Shown here in pieces: positions 22,796-35,831 of a stretch of 64,000 nt of DNA. Under the pieces are notes generated by a model. The model saw only the letters and a program-made list of their open reading frames with translations, ran no database searches and was not told the DNA's origin. The stretch is from positions 32,560,231 through 32,624,230 of the forward strand of contig CM065817.1 in assembly GCA_033398695.1 (NCBI GenBank), in the 5' to 3' direction. The stretch is from Orobanche coerulescens (lineage: Eukaryota; Streptophyta; Magnoliopsida; Lamiales; Orobanchaceae). The translations under genes and the position numbers were made by a program. How positions within the stretch are numbered: position 1 is the first letter of the stretch; each line of letters starts with the position of its first letter.

Positions 22796-24604
22796 ACACC
22801 CCCTTTGGGTCCCAAAATGATAAAAATGATCCGTAAAGAGAATAAAAACGATAGGAATCAATATTTGGGAACCAATAACACGAAATGGATCCACGGCAAC
22901 CCCGAAACGGCGGTTCCGCACAACAATAACGAGAATACATTTCAACAGTTGACAGGAAGGACACACTGAAAGGTACACGAGGGTCACTACGATCGAGAAA
23001 TACACCAAAAATGAAAATACAAGGAAAGAAAAAATGCGGATATTACATTCTACCCCTCTAAAAATAAGTTTCGTCCCGAAACTTAAAATAAGTAGGGAGA
23101 AGCAATATCCCCTGCCAGGAAAACTCGACGAGATACACAAAAACCGAAGACTCGCGCCCGATGGCGAAACGCTGCAAGAAACGCAAAGAGACATATGGCG
23201 TGAAAATACGCTCTAGGGCGGCTAACACAACGTCACCGGTAGAGACATAATAAAATCAACGAGTGACAAGCGTCATCAAATAGACAATACAATCGAGTCG
23301 ATTATCCAAACAATCACAAAACTCAACGAATGAAAATCAATACGATTGACCAACCCAACGGTTCATCAACCAAAACGCGAGTCAACGCTGAACAAATACG
23401 GAATTCCACCGCCCAAGGGTTGGAAGATCGAAAACGAGACTAATTTCTCGAACTTAAGGGAATTACGAAGGATCCTGAACGCTCAACAATCACGAAACGA
23501 GAACAAAAACCGAACAAACAAACGATTGAGACAACAAAAATCGAACAATCATGTCCGAAACACGCAGGATAATAAAATTCAAACAACAACTCCCAGGATG
23601 ACCTAGTGAGAACAGCCACTTGAATAAAAGAACTATTAGAACCAAAAGATGTTACTTCCGAACAAGGTTCACAATAGTCGAACCGAATTCGGAAAAGTCA
23701 CAGCGATAACCAGATCGACTCAAAATCAGATTATAGCTCGTTCGAATGATGAAACCAAGGTATAGAACAAGTTCAGAAGGTATCAATGAACATGAGCGAA
23801 TCGATAGACTGGAGAAAGAGAAGATATAGATGTCAAAATAGTACGGGTGTTACCTTTGACCTCGCCCCCGAAACTCACAACAACGGAACCAAGATAACAA
23901 TATAACAAGCAATCGACACAACGCGGAACAATCACCGATGCACACAATCATACCAACCCGAGCTCTAACAGCTCGCATATATGCGATAACGCATAAACCG
24001 CTACGAGGTGAAAACATCCAATACCAATATCACACCCCTCACAGAGGCTACCACGACAACTGTGTGGTGAACTACTCAACGCTCACACCGCCAATTCAAC
24101 AACAACTCGGGGTTAACACCCTAACGAGAGCACGAACATCACACATATATTCCCGGACCACAAATAAGAATGATAGGTTTTGAAAACGAAAACCATCTTT
24201 TGAAAATAACTTGCAAGCACCAGTTGATCTTCAGTATCATATATCAAAAAGTAGTACAAACATCGTCATCGAGACTTTTAAAAAAAATCATCTTGCGTTT
24301 GATAAAAAACAAATGAAGACACCTTTCGTTAAATTAAAACTTTTCAGCTATATTCGACCTTCGAGTCTAAGCGAATGCGTTTCTAAATCATTAGAAATAT
24401 CTCAAAATATTTTGATCCTCAAAGTAGAATAATTTTGAAACATAGCGTGGCACTAGTAGGCATCTTGAGAGCACTATGAGAAAATAATTCATTTTAAAAG
24501 TACGTCTCGAGGTTTATTTTCTAAGATACTCAAGGTTTTTCAGAAGTACAATAGGCCAAAATGCCCAAAATTCACACGTGTCAACATTCACTTAAACACA
24601 TCAT

Positions 24605-25245
24605 AGCACACTCATTAAATCGTTCACAATCAAGACAGTGATATACAATCCCTAGGATATGTTTAACAACATCGTTAAAACAACGATCGGTTTATCAAAA
24701 CCGGATGGAAAACGACATCAAGAACAAAACTCCAAAAAGTCAACTCTAGGGATTCAAGAAAAATACCTAGATTCGGCGAAGAACAATGGATTAGATGATG
24801 TTAAAAATCATCTAGGATACTCCAAAACACCTTTGGATGGAAAAAAAATCAGCCCCAATGCGAAACCTAGTCGCTACGTCTCAATCTCATGGAGGATAAA
24901 GAAAAATGAAGAAAAATGCAACTTCTAGACTGGTGTCCGGTATTTATACTGGACACAATTAGCGTGCGCTAATCATTAAGGTTAGCGTGCGCTATCACGG
25001 AACCAAACAAAACTCCTGACCAAAAATACGTTGTTAGCGTGCGCTAACCCCAAGTGTTAGCATGCGCTAACGAGAACTTCAGACCCAGTCCAGTAGCTCC
25101 TGGACTGCCCTGAACTACCAGGTAGTGTGCGCTATCCTCCCCTTAGCGTGCTACCAACGCACTCTTGCGAGCGCTAGCTACAAAGCGTAGCGTGTGCTAA
25201 CGACCCACAGAGACAACAACAGAACACATCAGAAAAATTACATGC
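24605..25245 (-). promoter_or_regulatory. LTR-like promoter module inside the B1 internal region
   Basis: On the minus strand an array of TTAGCG-CA-CGCTAA dyads (24960-25205) is followed by a TATAAATA box (24941-24948) set in an imperfect inverted repeat (TGTCC...GGACA). A leader-like stretch follows. Just upstream on the minus strand, at about 25250-25500, lies sequence like the end of LTR D. The corresponding place in C (near 46280) lacks the module. Promoter function is inferred. Confidence 0.5.
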
Positions 25246-26863
25246 CGTAAACCTTTCTCACAAGGATTTACCAGGCTAAGCACAATTTCCCATCTAATTT
25301 CGAAAATGCTAAAAAGACCAATGACGGTAATATTTTCCAAAGCTCACAAAGTCATTTGTCAAACCATCATGAAATATTCAAGGCCAAAATGCCAAAACTT
25401 GATTCAAGGAATCGGTTTTACGAAATAAAACTCAGTTTGCAAAATACCGAAAGCCGTTTGAAAGAACTCACGCAGCGGATAAAATACGGTACGAAAATAC
25501 ATCAAGAAGTGACACTCCTCGTATAAACCAAATACGAGAGTCTAATAAACACATATCGTGAAATCAAAATCCACAGAAGGATTCCATCATTCAATCGACT
25601 AATCATACAAATAACTCGTGTCACACGAGGCACAACATAAGGAAGGGAGTTTTACATCCATAGGTCGCACGTAAGTGACGACCGCCCCTCGATACTAATC
25701 ACGACCAATGATCTCAAATGACGCGTCGCGATGCGACTAGGTCAGACAAAATCCGACGAGACAAAACTCAACAAACACAACTTGACTCGACAGCCTAGGT
25801 TTCCCCAAGCTAATCTGATTTTTAAAATCGTATACTCTAGTTATTCGAAAATAAAACCGATAAGTTAAAAATCGTTCTCAAGACCCTTTTAAACACGACT
25901 AGGGCTTAACAGTGGTAACATTTTATAAAATGTCCTAAACACTTTTATACACGACCTTTAAATACGACACAAGGTTTTATTTGAAAATACAAGGCTGGCT
26001 CGCCCAAATTCATGTCACTTTTCAAAAACCCACAATACGATCAAGCCTAAGAAATTTTCAAGCATGCACGCCACATGTATTATTATTAATAGAAACACAT
26101 TGGTTGTAAATATTAATATTTAGCCAAGTACCATCAATTCCCGAACACACGCATATACGGCATTCAAAAAAAATCACCAGTTCAACAAGCGCAATTCGGA
26201 AACACTAATTCTAAGCATATGTCAAACTTATCTCTTCAAGTTTAACAGCATAACTAATGAACATCGATTCGAGCACATGTCGAAACCATCTAGGTGAGTT
26301 TCTCAACAAACTCTGCCATCGACACCTTTCCCGGAACATGTCAATGTTCAAAACATTCACATCATACTGCACCCCTCGGTATCCAATTCTTCAGTACGTT
26401 CGGCTCAACATACATTTAGTATATCGCAATTATCAAACACATATTCCATCATACAACAAAAGACTAGAGAGTCAAGCCCTCTCACAATATACCACAGAGC
26501 AATTCTCGAATCTTTCGATCACCAACGATCCCACCAACGCTAGGAAGTTTAGCGATGGAAGGCTCGCAAAACGACAAACGGTCAAGCCCAGAACGGCGCA
26601 CATACTCCAGAGAGATAAGGGACTGCGCAATACTAGAATCAAAAGTGCACGAACCGGATGGATCGAAAAACAACTCGACGATAAGTACGAGAGAGGCAAT
26701 CACAGTTCAAGAAGTGGAATTTCAATACGAGAAAACAAGATAATCGGGTAAGGAAAACTTACGAGCCTTTGGATGTCTTGAGATGCCTAGGCGGTGTGAC
26801 AATGTGCAAAACAAAACACAACTAGACCCAAATAACCAACAAGCCTAGGTATCCATAAACCTG

Positions 26864-26875
26864 TCTCCGATACCA
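26864..26875 (-). promoter_or_regulatory. Primer-binding site of B1
   Basis: Minus strand TGGTATCGGAGA, beside the 5' LTR. Confidence 0.85.
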
Positions 26876-26880
26876 TTTTC

Positions 26881-28864
26881 TGTAACACCCCCAAGATATT
26901 CGAGGTGTATTACAGTGCCGTGGACCCCTACATGGGACCCACCAGGCTAACACAAGAAAAACGCCACTCGACTAACCGTCTCGGTTAGCAAGGAAACAAT
27001 TGTTAACCACAAGAACATAAAACAACACGCCCGGTACAACCGGCATAATAAACATCAACCGACAAATACAGTAACTCCAACGAAGACAAATCACAACCCG
27101 AAAGGAAAAGCCTAAGTACTCGCGAGTACCATCTATAAGTTTACAATTTGGAAAACATCCACATCAAAAGAGACGGTAGAAATTAACAAGACTCGATTGC
27201 ACATGTCAAAAACCTTGGCCGACATCCTCGTACCATCCCAGCGCCCGCTCGTCTGGCTGAACATAACCTGAAATCCATAACAAGAATTTCCCAGACAACG
27301 GGTCCCCAGAGGGGTTAGCAATTACGCTAGTACAAGTAATCAAGGCAAACCAATCGCTTACACATTTCATAGTACATGCACCAATATCATTTCAAAAACC
27401 AAAACCAGACATGTCTTTTCCGGAAACAAACAGTCACAATTAATTTGCCTAGGACTGGGACGAAGCCACGAATCCCACTCGAGGCCTCTAAGGACCCTCT
27501 CGAGCTGGCCATATTCATAAAACAAACCAAGCACCACACGTCACCTAGGACCGCGACGAAGCCACGAATCCCACTCGAGGTCTCTAAGGACCCTCCCGAG
27601 CTGGCTAGCGAAACAAACTCATGAATCCAGGACGAAGCCATAGATTCCCTCGAGGCCCCGTCGGACCCTCCCGAGGTGAGTAAAGCACACACAATATACA
27701 TTACCATTTCACGTTAAGCATAAAGGTTTCCAAGAATTACTTGCCTTGAATATTTTGATGACGCAACGAACGGAAAGGATAATCACCGCCGAACATTAGG
27801 AATCAACGGAACCGAACCTAATGATTCGAAGAACATAATTACAACCAACTCTAGCCGAATACGGAAATGGAATGCACCCGAAAACCCGCCTACGATTCAT
27901 GTATATTCGCACAAAAATAACAACGAGGGCGGACCACAACCAAACCCTCTCGATTCCGCAAAACTATGAAAATATACCCTGAATCCGTAGGAAAACTAAC
28001 GATATCAACAAGATTAATCATATTCATCATGAATCCACCAACAAAACGAAACGAATCGGAAGAAAATCCCAAAACCCCCCAAATTAATCGAAAATAGGGT
28101 TCTAGAGATATTACCTTTGGAGATTCAAGTACTAAGATCCGTAGAACATGCGTTAGATTGATAATCCGGGCCTCACAACCGAAGGAGAATGATGAAAATC
28201 AACCCCCGAATGAAGAATGCTTGAGAAGTTCTCCCCCCCTTAGACCTCTCTCTCTCTTGCGCAGGTGATGAATGGAGGAGAAATGGCCGATCTCGTCTAA
28301 TAAGGACGAGATTGCACAGTTGACCGCTTGGTGTCTTTGCGCACACGGCGAAGTGTGCCGCGGCACGTGCCAAAAATTACTCCTGTGTTTCGGCGGTGTG
28401 CCGCGGCACGGCTGCGTGTGCCGCGGCACCCGGTATAGTCGGGTTTTGGTCGCAGATGTCATACGAGTGTGCCGCGGCACCGACAGGTGTGCCGCGGCGC
28501 TGGCAGCACCGTGCGCGGCAGGATGGGTGTGCCGCGGCACACAGTACAGTCGCTCGACCAACAACTGAAGAAATTTGTGTGCCGCGGCGCACACACCTTG
28601 TGCCGCGGCCCACACCCCCTTTGGGTCCCAAAAAGATAAAAATGATCCGGAAAGAGAATAAAAACGATAGGAATCAATATTTGGGAACCAATAACACGAA
28701 ATGGATCCACGGCAACCCCGAAACGGCGGTTCCGCACAATAATAATGAGAATACAGTTCAACAGTTGACAAGAAGGACACACTGAAAGGTACACGAGGGT
28801 CACTACGATCGAGAAATACACCAAAAATGAAAATACAAGGGAAAGAAAAAATGCGGATATTACA
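26881..28864 (-). mobile_element. 5' LTR of B1
   Basis: 1984 bp, matching 21064-23047. Predicted intron 27268-27744, array 28332-28614. It ends GGATATTACA before the AACAA duplication. Confidence 0.92.
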
Positions 28865-28869
28865 AACAA

Positions 28870-29449
28870 TACATCGGAACTGAAAAGAAATACATCCGAA
28901 AACAAGAAGACTCGGGCCCTTGACTAGTATCCTTGAGACTCTTCGTCGTCACCTTGTCTTTCCTGTGTCTTAGCCTTCCCGTGACCTAAAATATGATAAA
29001 AACAACATATTTCGCCCAAAACCACAGAGTCGGTTACACAAGATAATAAATCTCAATATGTCAAACATACATAATCATACATGCTATATGAATTAACAAC
29101 TCGTCATCTAAAAACCAGAATATACGCAATCACACATGCTGTATAAACCACAAGCTTGATCATAATCTCAAATTGTCAAACACATGCGATCAAATGTGAA
29201 TCGGACAGATTATAACCCAATCCTGTTGAAAACATACGCAATCAAACATGCTGTATGAATCAACTAACAGTACGGCTCAAAGGATGGCGCCACACTACGC
29301 TTGGGATGGAAATGTGTCCGTACACAAGCCACCAATGGGTATCGATCGAATACATATGTGGTCTTGTACCTAATCAGTCTCACGAAGTAACCGTCTCGTG
29401 TGCACAGTCCAATGTGAGGTCAACTACCAACACACGACCTTATATGTGC
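28870..29449 (-). mobile_element. 3' LTR of element A, segment 2
   Basis: Matches about 43456-44030. It holds the predicted intron acceptor TTTTAG|GTCACG (ending at 28986 on the minus strand), paired with a donor at 38567 across B2. In the uninterrupted copy the pair is 43571-44374. Confidence 0.88.
29445..29449 (+). repeat. Target-site duplication of element B2 (left copy)
   Basis: TGTGC here and at 38223-38227. Confidence 0.92.
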
Positions 29450-31824
29450 TGTAACACCCCCAAGATATTCGAGGTGTATTACAGCGCCGTGGACCCCTAC
29501 ATGGGATCCACCAGGCTAACACAAGAAAACACCTCTCGACTAACCGTCTCGGTTAGCAAGGAAACAATTGTTAACAACAAGAACATAAAACAACACGTCC
29601 GGTACAACCGGCATAATAAACATCAACCGACAAATACAGTAACTCCAACAAAGACCAATCACAATCCGAAAGGAAAAGCCTAAGTACTCGCGAGTACAAT
29701 CTATAAGTTTACAATTTGGAAAACATCCACATCAAAAGAGACAGTAGGAAATAACAAGACTCAATTGCACATGTCAACAACCTTGGCCGACATCCTCGTA
29801 CCATCCCAGCGCCCGCTCGTCTGGCTGAACATAACCTGAAATCCATAACAAGAATTTCCCCGACAACGGGTCCCCAAAGGGGTTAGCAATTACGCTAGTA
29901 CAAGTATTCAAGGCAAACCAATCGCTTACACATTTCATAGTACATGCACCAATATCAATTTCAAAAGCCAAAACCAGACATGTCTTTTCCGGAAACAAAC
30001 AGTCAAATAATTTGCCTTGGGAACAGAGTAATATCATAGATCCCGCTCGAGGCCTCTAAGGACCCTCACGAGCTGGACATATTATAAAACAAAACATGCA
30101 CGTGCATCGCCTTGGGAACATAGTAATATCATAGATCCCGCCCGAGGACTCTAAGGACCCTCCCGAGCTGGCTAGCTAAACAAACTCATGAATCGAGGAC
30201 TCAACCCTTTCGATTCCCTCCGTGATCCCGTCGGACCATCCCGAGGTGAGCAAATCACACACAAAATACATTACCATTCCATGCCAAGCATAAAGGTTTC
30301 CAAAAATACTTGCCTTGAATTATTGACGACGCAACGAACGGAAAGGAAAGTCACCGACGAACGCTAGGAACCAACGAAACCGAACCTAACGATTCGAAGA
30401 ATACAATCACAACCATTTCTAAATGAATACGGAATTGGAATACACCCGAAAACTCACCTACGATTCATGTATATTCGTATATAAACAACAACGAGGGCGG
30501 ACCACAACCAAACCCTCTCGATTCCGTAAAAACCACGAAATATACCATGAATCCGTAGGGAAACTAAAAATACCAACAAGATTAATCATATTCATCATGA
30601 ATTAATCAACAAAACGGAACGAATCGCACAAAACGCGAAAACCCCCAAATCTACCCAAAAGTAGGGTTCTAAAGATCTAACCTTGATTCATGGATCGAAG
30701 GATGTTATAGGATTATTGATCGGTGATATAAACTCGAAACTTCATGGATTTGTTGTTTAACAACATGGCTTCATCTCCTCCAAAGCTCCGGCCGGACCGA
30801 AGAGAAAGGAAATGAAAATGAATGAAAATGTGGTGATCTGTCATATATATCTTTGGCGGAACTAGCGTGCGCTAGCCTTCCGGACTAGCGTGCGCTATCG
30901 GCCCGATGTCGGTGAGCACTCTCGGCCATGGTCCGCATGACCCGGCACCACCGACCACCCGCCGACCATGACTGTCGCCCGACTCCGCTAGCGTGCGCTA
31001 CGGCCGGAAGCTGCGCGCGCTAGCCGACTGTCGATAGCCTCTGGACTAACAAACTCACCTGTAACGTCGCTAGTCGGCCGACAGGCGTCGCTACCCTGCC
31101 GGTTAGCGTGCGCTATGACCGGCGATGGCGTGCGCTTCTGCCGATCTGACCGAGTCGAACCTCGTAACCCCACCGCCCGGACCGATAGCGTCGTTAGGCG
31201 GTGATAGCGTCGCTACACCCGGTTAGCGCGCTGCTTCCGGACGTAGCGTGCGCTACGCCGGTTCTGCCGCACTGTCCGGCCGGTGCCCGCAATCGTCCGG
31301 CGATCCATAGCCGTCGGCCGATGCGACCACCAGGGCTCGACGACCCGATTTCCGAAAACGTACGGAACGAACACGACGAAAAGTTCGCGGACAACATCAA
31401 CGGCCCGAAATGAAAACATAATACCATAATTAATCATACGCGACCAAGAAACGGGTCGAGACAACAATTACAGATACGGATACCCGTAACTTTCAAGAAA
31501 TTACAAAATGGCCCAAAACGCCTGTAAATCACGATACGTGATCGAATAACCAAACCGAAGTTCACAACACGTCTAACAAAGTTAAACAGACCTGCGGGAA
31601 ACTCGAAACAGCAGTTTCGGACGAGATTCGCAAGAATCGAACTCAAGTGCGGAAAAGTCGCTAAAAAGCACGGAACTCAACAAAACAACACCGAAACGAA
31701 CTCGGATGACAAAAAGTGTAGAATTAATCATTCTCAGAATGACGAAACGGTCATGAGAGAGTCGTCAAAATGGACTTCCGCCGAAAAAAAGAAATTACCG
31801 GAAATCGAAATTACGGGTATTACA
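29450..31824 (-). mobile_element. 3' LTR of B2
   Basis: Predicted intron 29836-30313 (same signals as B1) with repeats of the type TTGGGAACAGAGTAATATC at 30018-30245. TAGCGTGCGCTA array at 30862-31260. Minus-strand TATATATG near 30843. Outer U3 starts TGTAATACCCGTAATTTCG in element sense, as in LTR E. Confidence 0.9.
30862..31260 (-). repeat. U3 palindrome array of B2 (TAGCG/CGCTA type)
   Basis: Many copies of TAGCG-TG-CGCTA on the + strand, interspersed with GC-rich unique DNA. Second copy 37249-37660 with numerous small indels between the two. Confidence 0.85.
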
Positions 31825-33569
31825 TTCTACCCTCCTTAAAAGAAATTTCGTCCCGAAACTTAAAACAAGTAGGGAGAAGCAATATCCCGCCAGGAAAACT
31901 CAACGAGATACGCAAGAAACGCTTAACTAACGCCCAACGGCGAAACGTTACAAACGACGCAACGGAATATACGGTGTGAAAACACGCTCCACGACGACCA
32001 ACACAACGTCGCCGTTAGGGATATAATAAAACCAACAAATGACAAGTGTCATCAAACGGATAATACAATCAAGTCAATTATCCGAACAATCACAAAACTC
32101 AACGAACGAAAATCAATACGATTGACCAACCCAACGGTTCATCAACCAAAACGCGAGTCAACGCTGAACAAATACGGAATTCCACCGCCCAAGGGTTGGA
32201 AGATCAAAAACGAGACTAATCTCCCGAACTTAAGGGAATTACGAAGGAGCCTGAACGCTCAACAATCACGAAACGAGAACAAAAACCGAACAAACAAACG
32301 ATTGAGACAACAAAAATCGAACAATCATGTCCGAAACACGTAGGATAATAAAATTCAAACAACAACTCCGAGGATGACCTGGTGAGAACAGCAAGACGTG
32401 CATTCCCATAAGATCCACAGGAAAGGGAATAGCGATTGAAAAGCCACAACGACAGACGAGTTATTCCGAAACAATACCACCCTCGTTCGATCAACAAAAG
32501 CAAGGGATAGGGAAAGTTCAGAAATGTTAACGAGCATAAACAAGTTGATAGAGCCGAAAATACAGAAGTTCAAAATCCGATCCACTTCGAATAAAAGAAC
32601 TATTAGAACCAAAAGATGTTACTTCCGAACAAGGTTCACAAGAATCGAACCGAATTCGGAAAAGTCACAGTGATAACAAGATCGACTCAAAATCAGATTA
32701 CAGCTCGTTCGAACGATGAAACCAAGGTACAGAACAAGTTCAGAAGGTATCAATGAACACGAGCGAATCGATAGACTGGAGAAAGAGAAGATATAGAGGT
32801 CAAAATAGTACGGGTATTACATTTGACCTCGCCCCCGAAACTCACAACAACGGAACCAAGGTAACAATACAACAAGCAACCGACACAACGCGGAACAATC
32901 ACCGATGCACACAATCATACCAACCCGATCTCTAACAGCTCGCATATATGCGATAACGCATAAACCGCTACGAGGCGACAACATCCAATACCAATATCAC
33001 ACCCCTCACAGAGGCTACCACGACAACTGTGTGGCGAACGACTCAACGCTCACACCACCAATTCAACAACAACTCGGGGGTTAACACCCTAACGAGAGTA
33101 CGAACATCACACATATATTCCCGGACCACAAATAGGAATGATAGGTTTTGAAAACGAAAACCACCTTTTGAAAATAATTTGCAAGCACCAGTTGATCTTG
33201 AGTATCATATATCAAAAAGTAGTACAAACATCGTCATCGAGACTTTAAAAAAAATCATCTTGCGTTTGATAAAAAAATGAAGACACCTTTCGTTAAATTA
33301 AAACTTTTCAGCTATATTCGACCTTCGGGTCTAAGCGAATGCATTTCTAAATCATTAGAAATATCTCAAAATATTTTGATCCTCAAAGTAAAATAATCTT
33401 GAAACATAGCGTGGCGCTAGTAGGCATCTTGAGAATACTGTGAGAAAATAATTCATTTTAAAAGTACGTCTCGAGGTTTATTTTCTAAGATACCCAAGGT
33501 TTTTCAGAAGTACAATAGGCCAAAATGCCCAAAATTCGCACGTATCAACATTCACTTAAACACATCATA

Positions 33570-34195
33570 TCACACGCATCAAATCGCTCAAAATCACAAC
33601 AGTGATATACAATCCTTAGGATATGTTTAACAACATCGTTAAAACAACAATCGGTTTATCAAAACTGGATGGAAAACGATATCAAGAACAAAACTCCAAA
33701 AAGTCAACTCTAGGGATTCAAGAAAATACCTAGATTCGGCGAAGAACAATGAATTAGATGATGTTAAAAATCATCTAGGATACTCCAAAAGACCTTTGGA
33801 TGGAAGAAAAATCAGCCCAGATGCGAACCCTAGTCGCTACGTCTCAAACTCATGGAGGAAGAAGAATAAATGAAGAAAAATGCAACTTCTAGACTAGTGT
33901 CCAAAGATTTATCTTTGGACACAATTAGCGTGCACTAATCATTAAGGTTAGCGTGCGCTATCACGGCACCAAACAAAACTCGACCAAAAATACATTTGTT
34001 AGCGTCGCTAACCCCAAGGTTAGCGTGCGCTAACGGCTCAGAACCAGTCCGGTAGCTCTGGGCGCCCGAACTACCAGGTAGCGTGCGCTATCCTCCCCTT
34101 AGCGTGCTACCAACGCACTCTCGCGCGCGCTAGCCGCAAAGCGTAGCGTGCGCTAACGACCCACAGAGACAACAACAGAACATATCAGAAAAATT
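33570..34195 (-). promoter_or_regulatory. LTR-like promoter module inside the B2 internal region
   Basis: Dyads of the TAGCG/CGCTA type at 33925-34160, then GATAAAT on the minus strand within TGTCCAAAGA...TCTTTGGACA (about 33897-33921). Homologous to 24605-25245 in B1. Confidence 0.45.
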
Positions 34196-35814
34196 ACATG
34201 CCGTAAACCTTTCTCACAAGGATTTACCAGGTTAAGCACAATTTCCTACGTCATTTCGAAAATGCTAAAAAGACCAATGACGGTAATATTTTCCAAAACT
34301 CACAAACTCATTTGTCAAACCGTCATAAAATGTTCAAGGCCAAAATGCCAAAACTTTAGGGAATCGGTTTTACAAAATAAAACTCAGTTTGCAAAATACC
34401 GAAAGCCGTTTGAAAGAACTCACGCAGCGGATAAAATGCGGTACGAAAATACATCAGCAGTGACGACACTCCTCGTATAAACCAAATACGAGAGTCTAAT
34501 AAACACATATCGTGAAATCAAAATCCACAAAAGGATTCCATCATTTAACGACTAATCATACAAATAACTCGTGTCACACGAGGCACAACACATGGGAGGG
34601 AGTTTTACATCCATAGGTCGCACGTAAGTGACGACCGCCCCTCGATACTAATCGCGACCAATGATCTCAAACGACGCGTCGCGATGCGACTAAGTCAGAT
34701 AAAATCCGACGAGACAAATCTCAACAAACACAACTTGACTCGACATCCTAGGTTTCCCCAGGCTAATCTGATTTTAAAATCGTATACTCTAGTTATTCGA
34801 AAATAAAACTGATAAGTTAAAAATCGTTTTCAAGACCCTTTCAAACACGACAAGGGCTTAACAGCGGTAGCATTTTATAAAATGTCCTAAACACTTTTAT
34901 ACACGACCTTTAAATACTGACACAAGGTTTTGTTTGAAAATACAAGGCTGGCTCGCCCAAATTCATGTCACTTTTCAAAAACCCACAATACGATCAAGTC
35001 TAAGAAAATTTCAAGCATGCACGCCGCATGTATTATTATTAATAGAAACACATTGGTTGTAAATAACAATAATTAGCCAAGTACTAACGATTTCCGAACA
35101 CACGCATATACGGCATTCAAAAATCACCAGTTCAACAAGCGCAACTCGAAAATACTAATTCCAAGCATATGTCAAACTATCTCTTCAAGTTTAAGATCGT
35201 AACCAAAGATCACCGATTTGGACATATGTCGAAACCAGCTATGTGAGTTTCTCAACAAACTCTGCCATCAATACTTTTCCCAGAACATTTCAATGTTCAA
35301 AACTTCTACATCATACTGCACCCTTCGGTGTCCAAACCATCAGTACATTCGGCTCAACATACATTTAGTATATCGCAATTACCAAACACAGATTCCATCA
35401 TAAAACAAAAGACTAGAGGGTCAAGCCCTCTCACAGTATACCACGGAGCAAAACTCGGATCTTTCGATCACCAACGATCCCACCAACGCTAGGAAGTTTA
35501 GCGATGTAAGGCTCGCAAAACGACAAACGGTCAAGCCCAGAACGGCGCACATATTCCAGAGAGATAAAGGACTGCGCAATACTAGAATCAAAAGTACACG
35601 AACCGGATGGATCGAAAAACAACTCGACGATAAGTACGAGAGAGGCAATCACAGTTCAAGAAGTGGAATTTCAATACGATAAAACAAGAGAATCGAGTAA
35701 GGAAAACTTACGAGCACTGGATGTACTGAGATGCCGGCAGCGGTGTGACAATGTGCAAAACAAAACACAACTAGACCCAAATAACCAACAAGCCTAGGTA
35801 TCCATAAACCTAGA

Positions 35815-35825
35815 GCTCTGATACA
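35815..35825 (-). promoter_or_regulatory. Primer-binding site of B2 (one base missing)
   Basis: Minus strand TGTATCAGAGC, the iMet site lacking one G. Confidence 0.8.
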
Positions 35826-35831
35826 ATTTTC

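Larger units (their letters stand above)
21064..23047 (-). mobile_element. 3' LTR of B1
   Basis: Starts TGTAACACCCCC and ends GGATATTACA. In element sense: U3 with a GCCGCGGC-type array (22514-22795), leader, predicted intron 21451-21927 with about three units of a roughly 95-bp repeat (21630-21865), branch-point hairpin (21487-21497) and U5 hairpin (21103-21125, stem GTGGGTCCC / GGGGTCCAC). Frames of 70-200 codons crossing the array are by-products of the repeats. Confidence 0.92.
23048..26880 (-). other. Internal region of B1, non-coding
   Basis: The left end is the polypurine tract with the AAGTTTCG/CGAAACTT inverted repeat (on the + strand at about 23067-23085). No frame here resembles gag or pol; the longest (164 codons at 26257) is on the antisense strand and has no family features. 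Relative to B2 it lacks about 190 bp near 23606. It contains an LTR-like promoter module at about 24605-25245, listed separately. Confidence 0.8.
21064..28864 (-). mobile_element. Element B1: non-coding LTR element (LARD-like) in LTR A
   Basis: Two LTRs of 1984 bp each (21064-23047, 26881-28864) flank 3833 bp without any recognisable gag or pol. Minus orientation follows from the primer site beside the right LTR and the polypurine tract beside the left. LTR copies differ at few places. Its internal region is homologous to those of B2 and C, so it belongs to a family of large non-coding derivatives that must borrow proteins from a Tekay-like partner. Confidence 0.9.
31825..35831 (-). other. 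Internal region of B2, non-coding
   Basis: Begins at the left with the PPT and its inverted repeat. Homologous to 23048-26880 but with an extra stretch of about 190 bp (about 32393-32585). No gag or pol. Contains the same promoter-like module (about 33570-34195) with the TATA position in a perfect inverted repeat. Confidence 0.8.

Noticed and set aside
22559..23194. Open frames of 80-211 codons with repeated CAAAH/VPRHT peptides over the B1 arrays (also 28199-28905)
   Set aside because: They follow the TGTGCCGCGGCACA repeats in several phases on both strands; no start context or family resemblance.
26257..26751. 164-codon + strand frame in the B1 internal region
   Set aside because: Antisense to the element, not kept in B2 (only 61 codons at 35218), and no recognisable domain.
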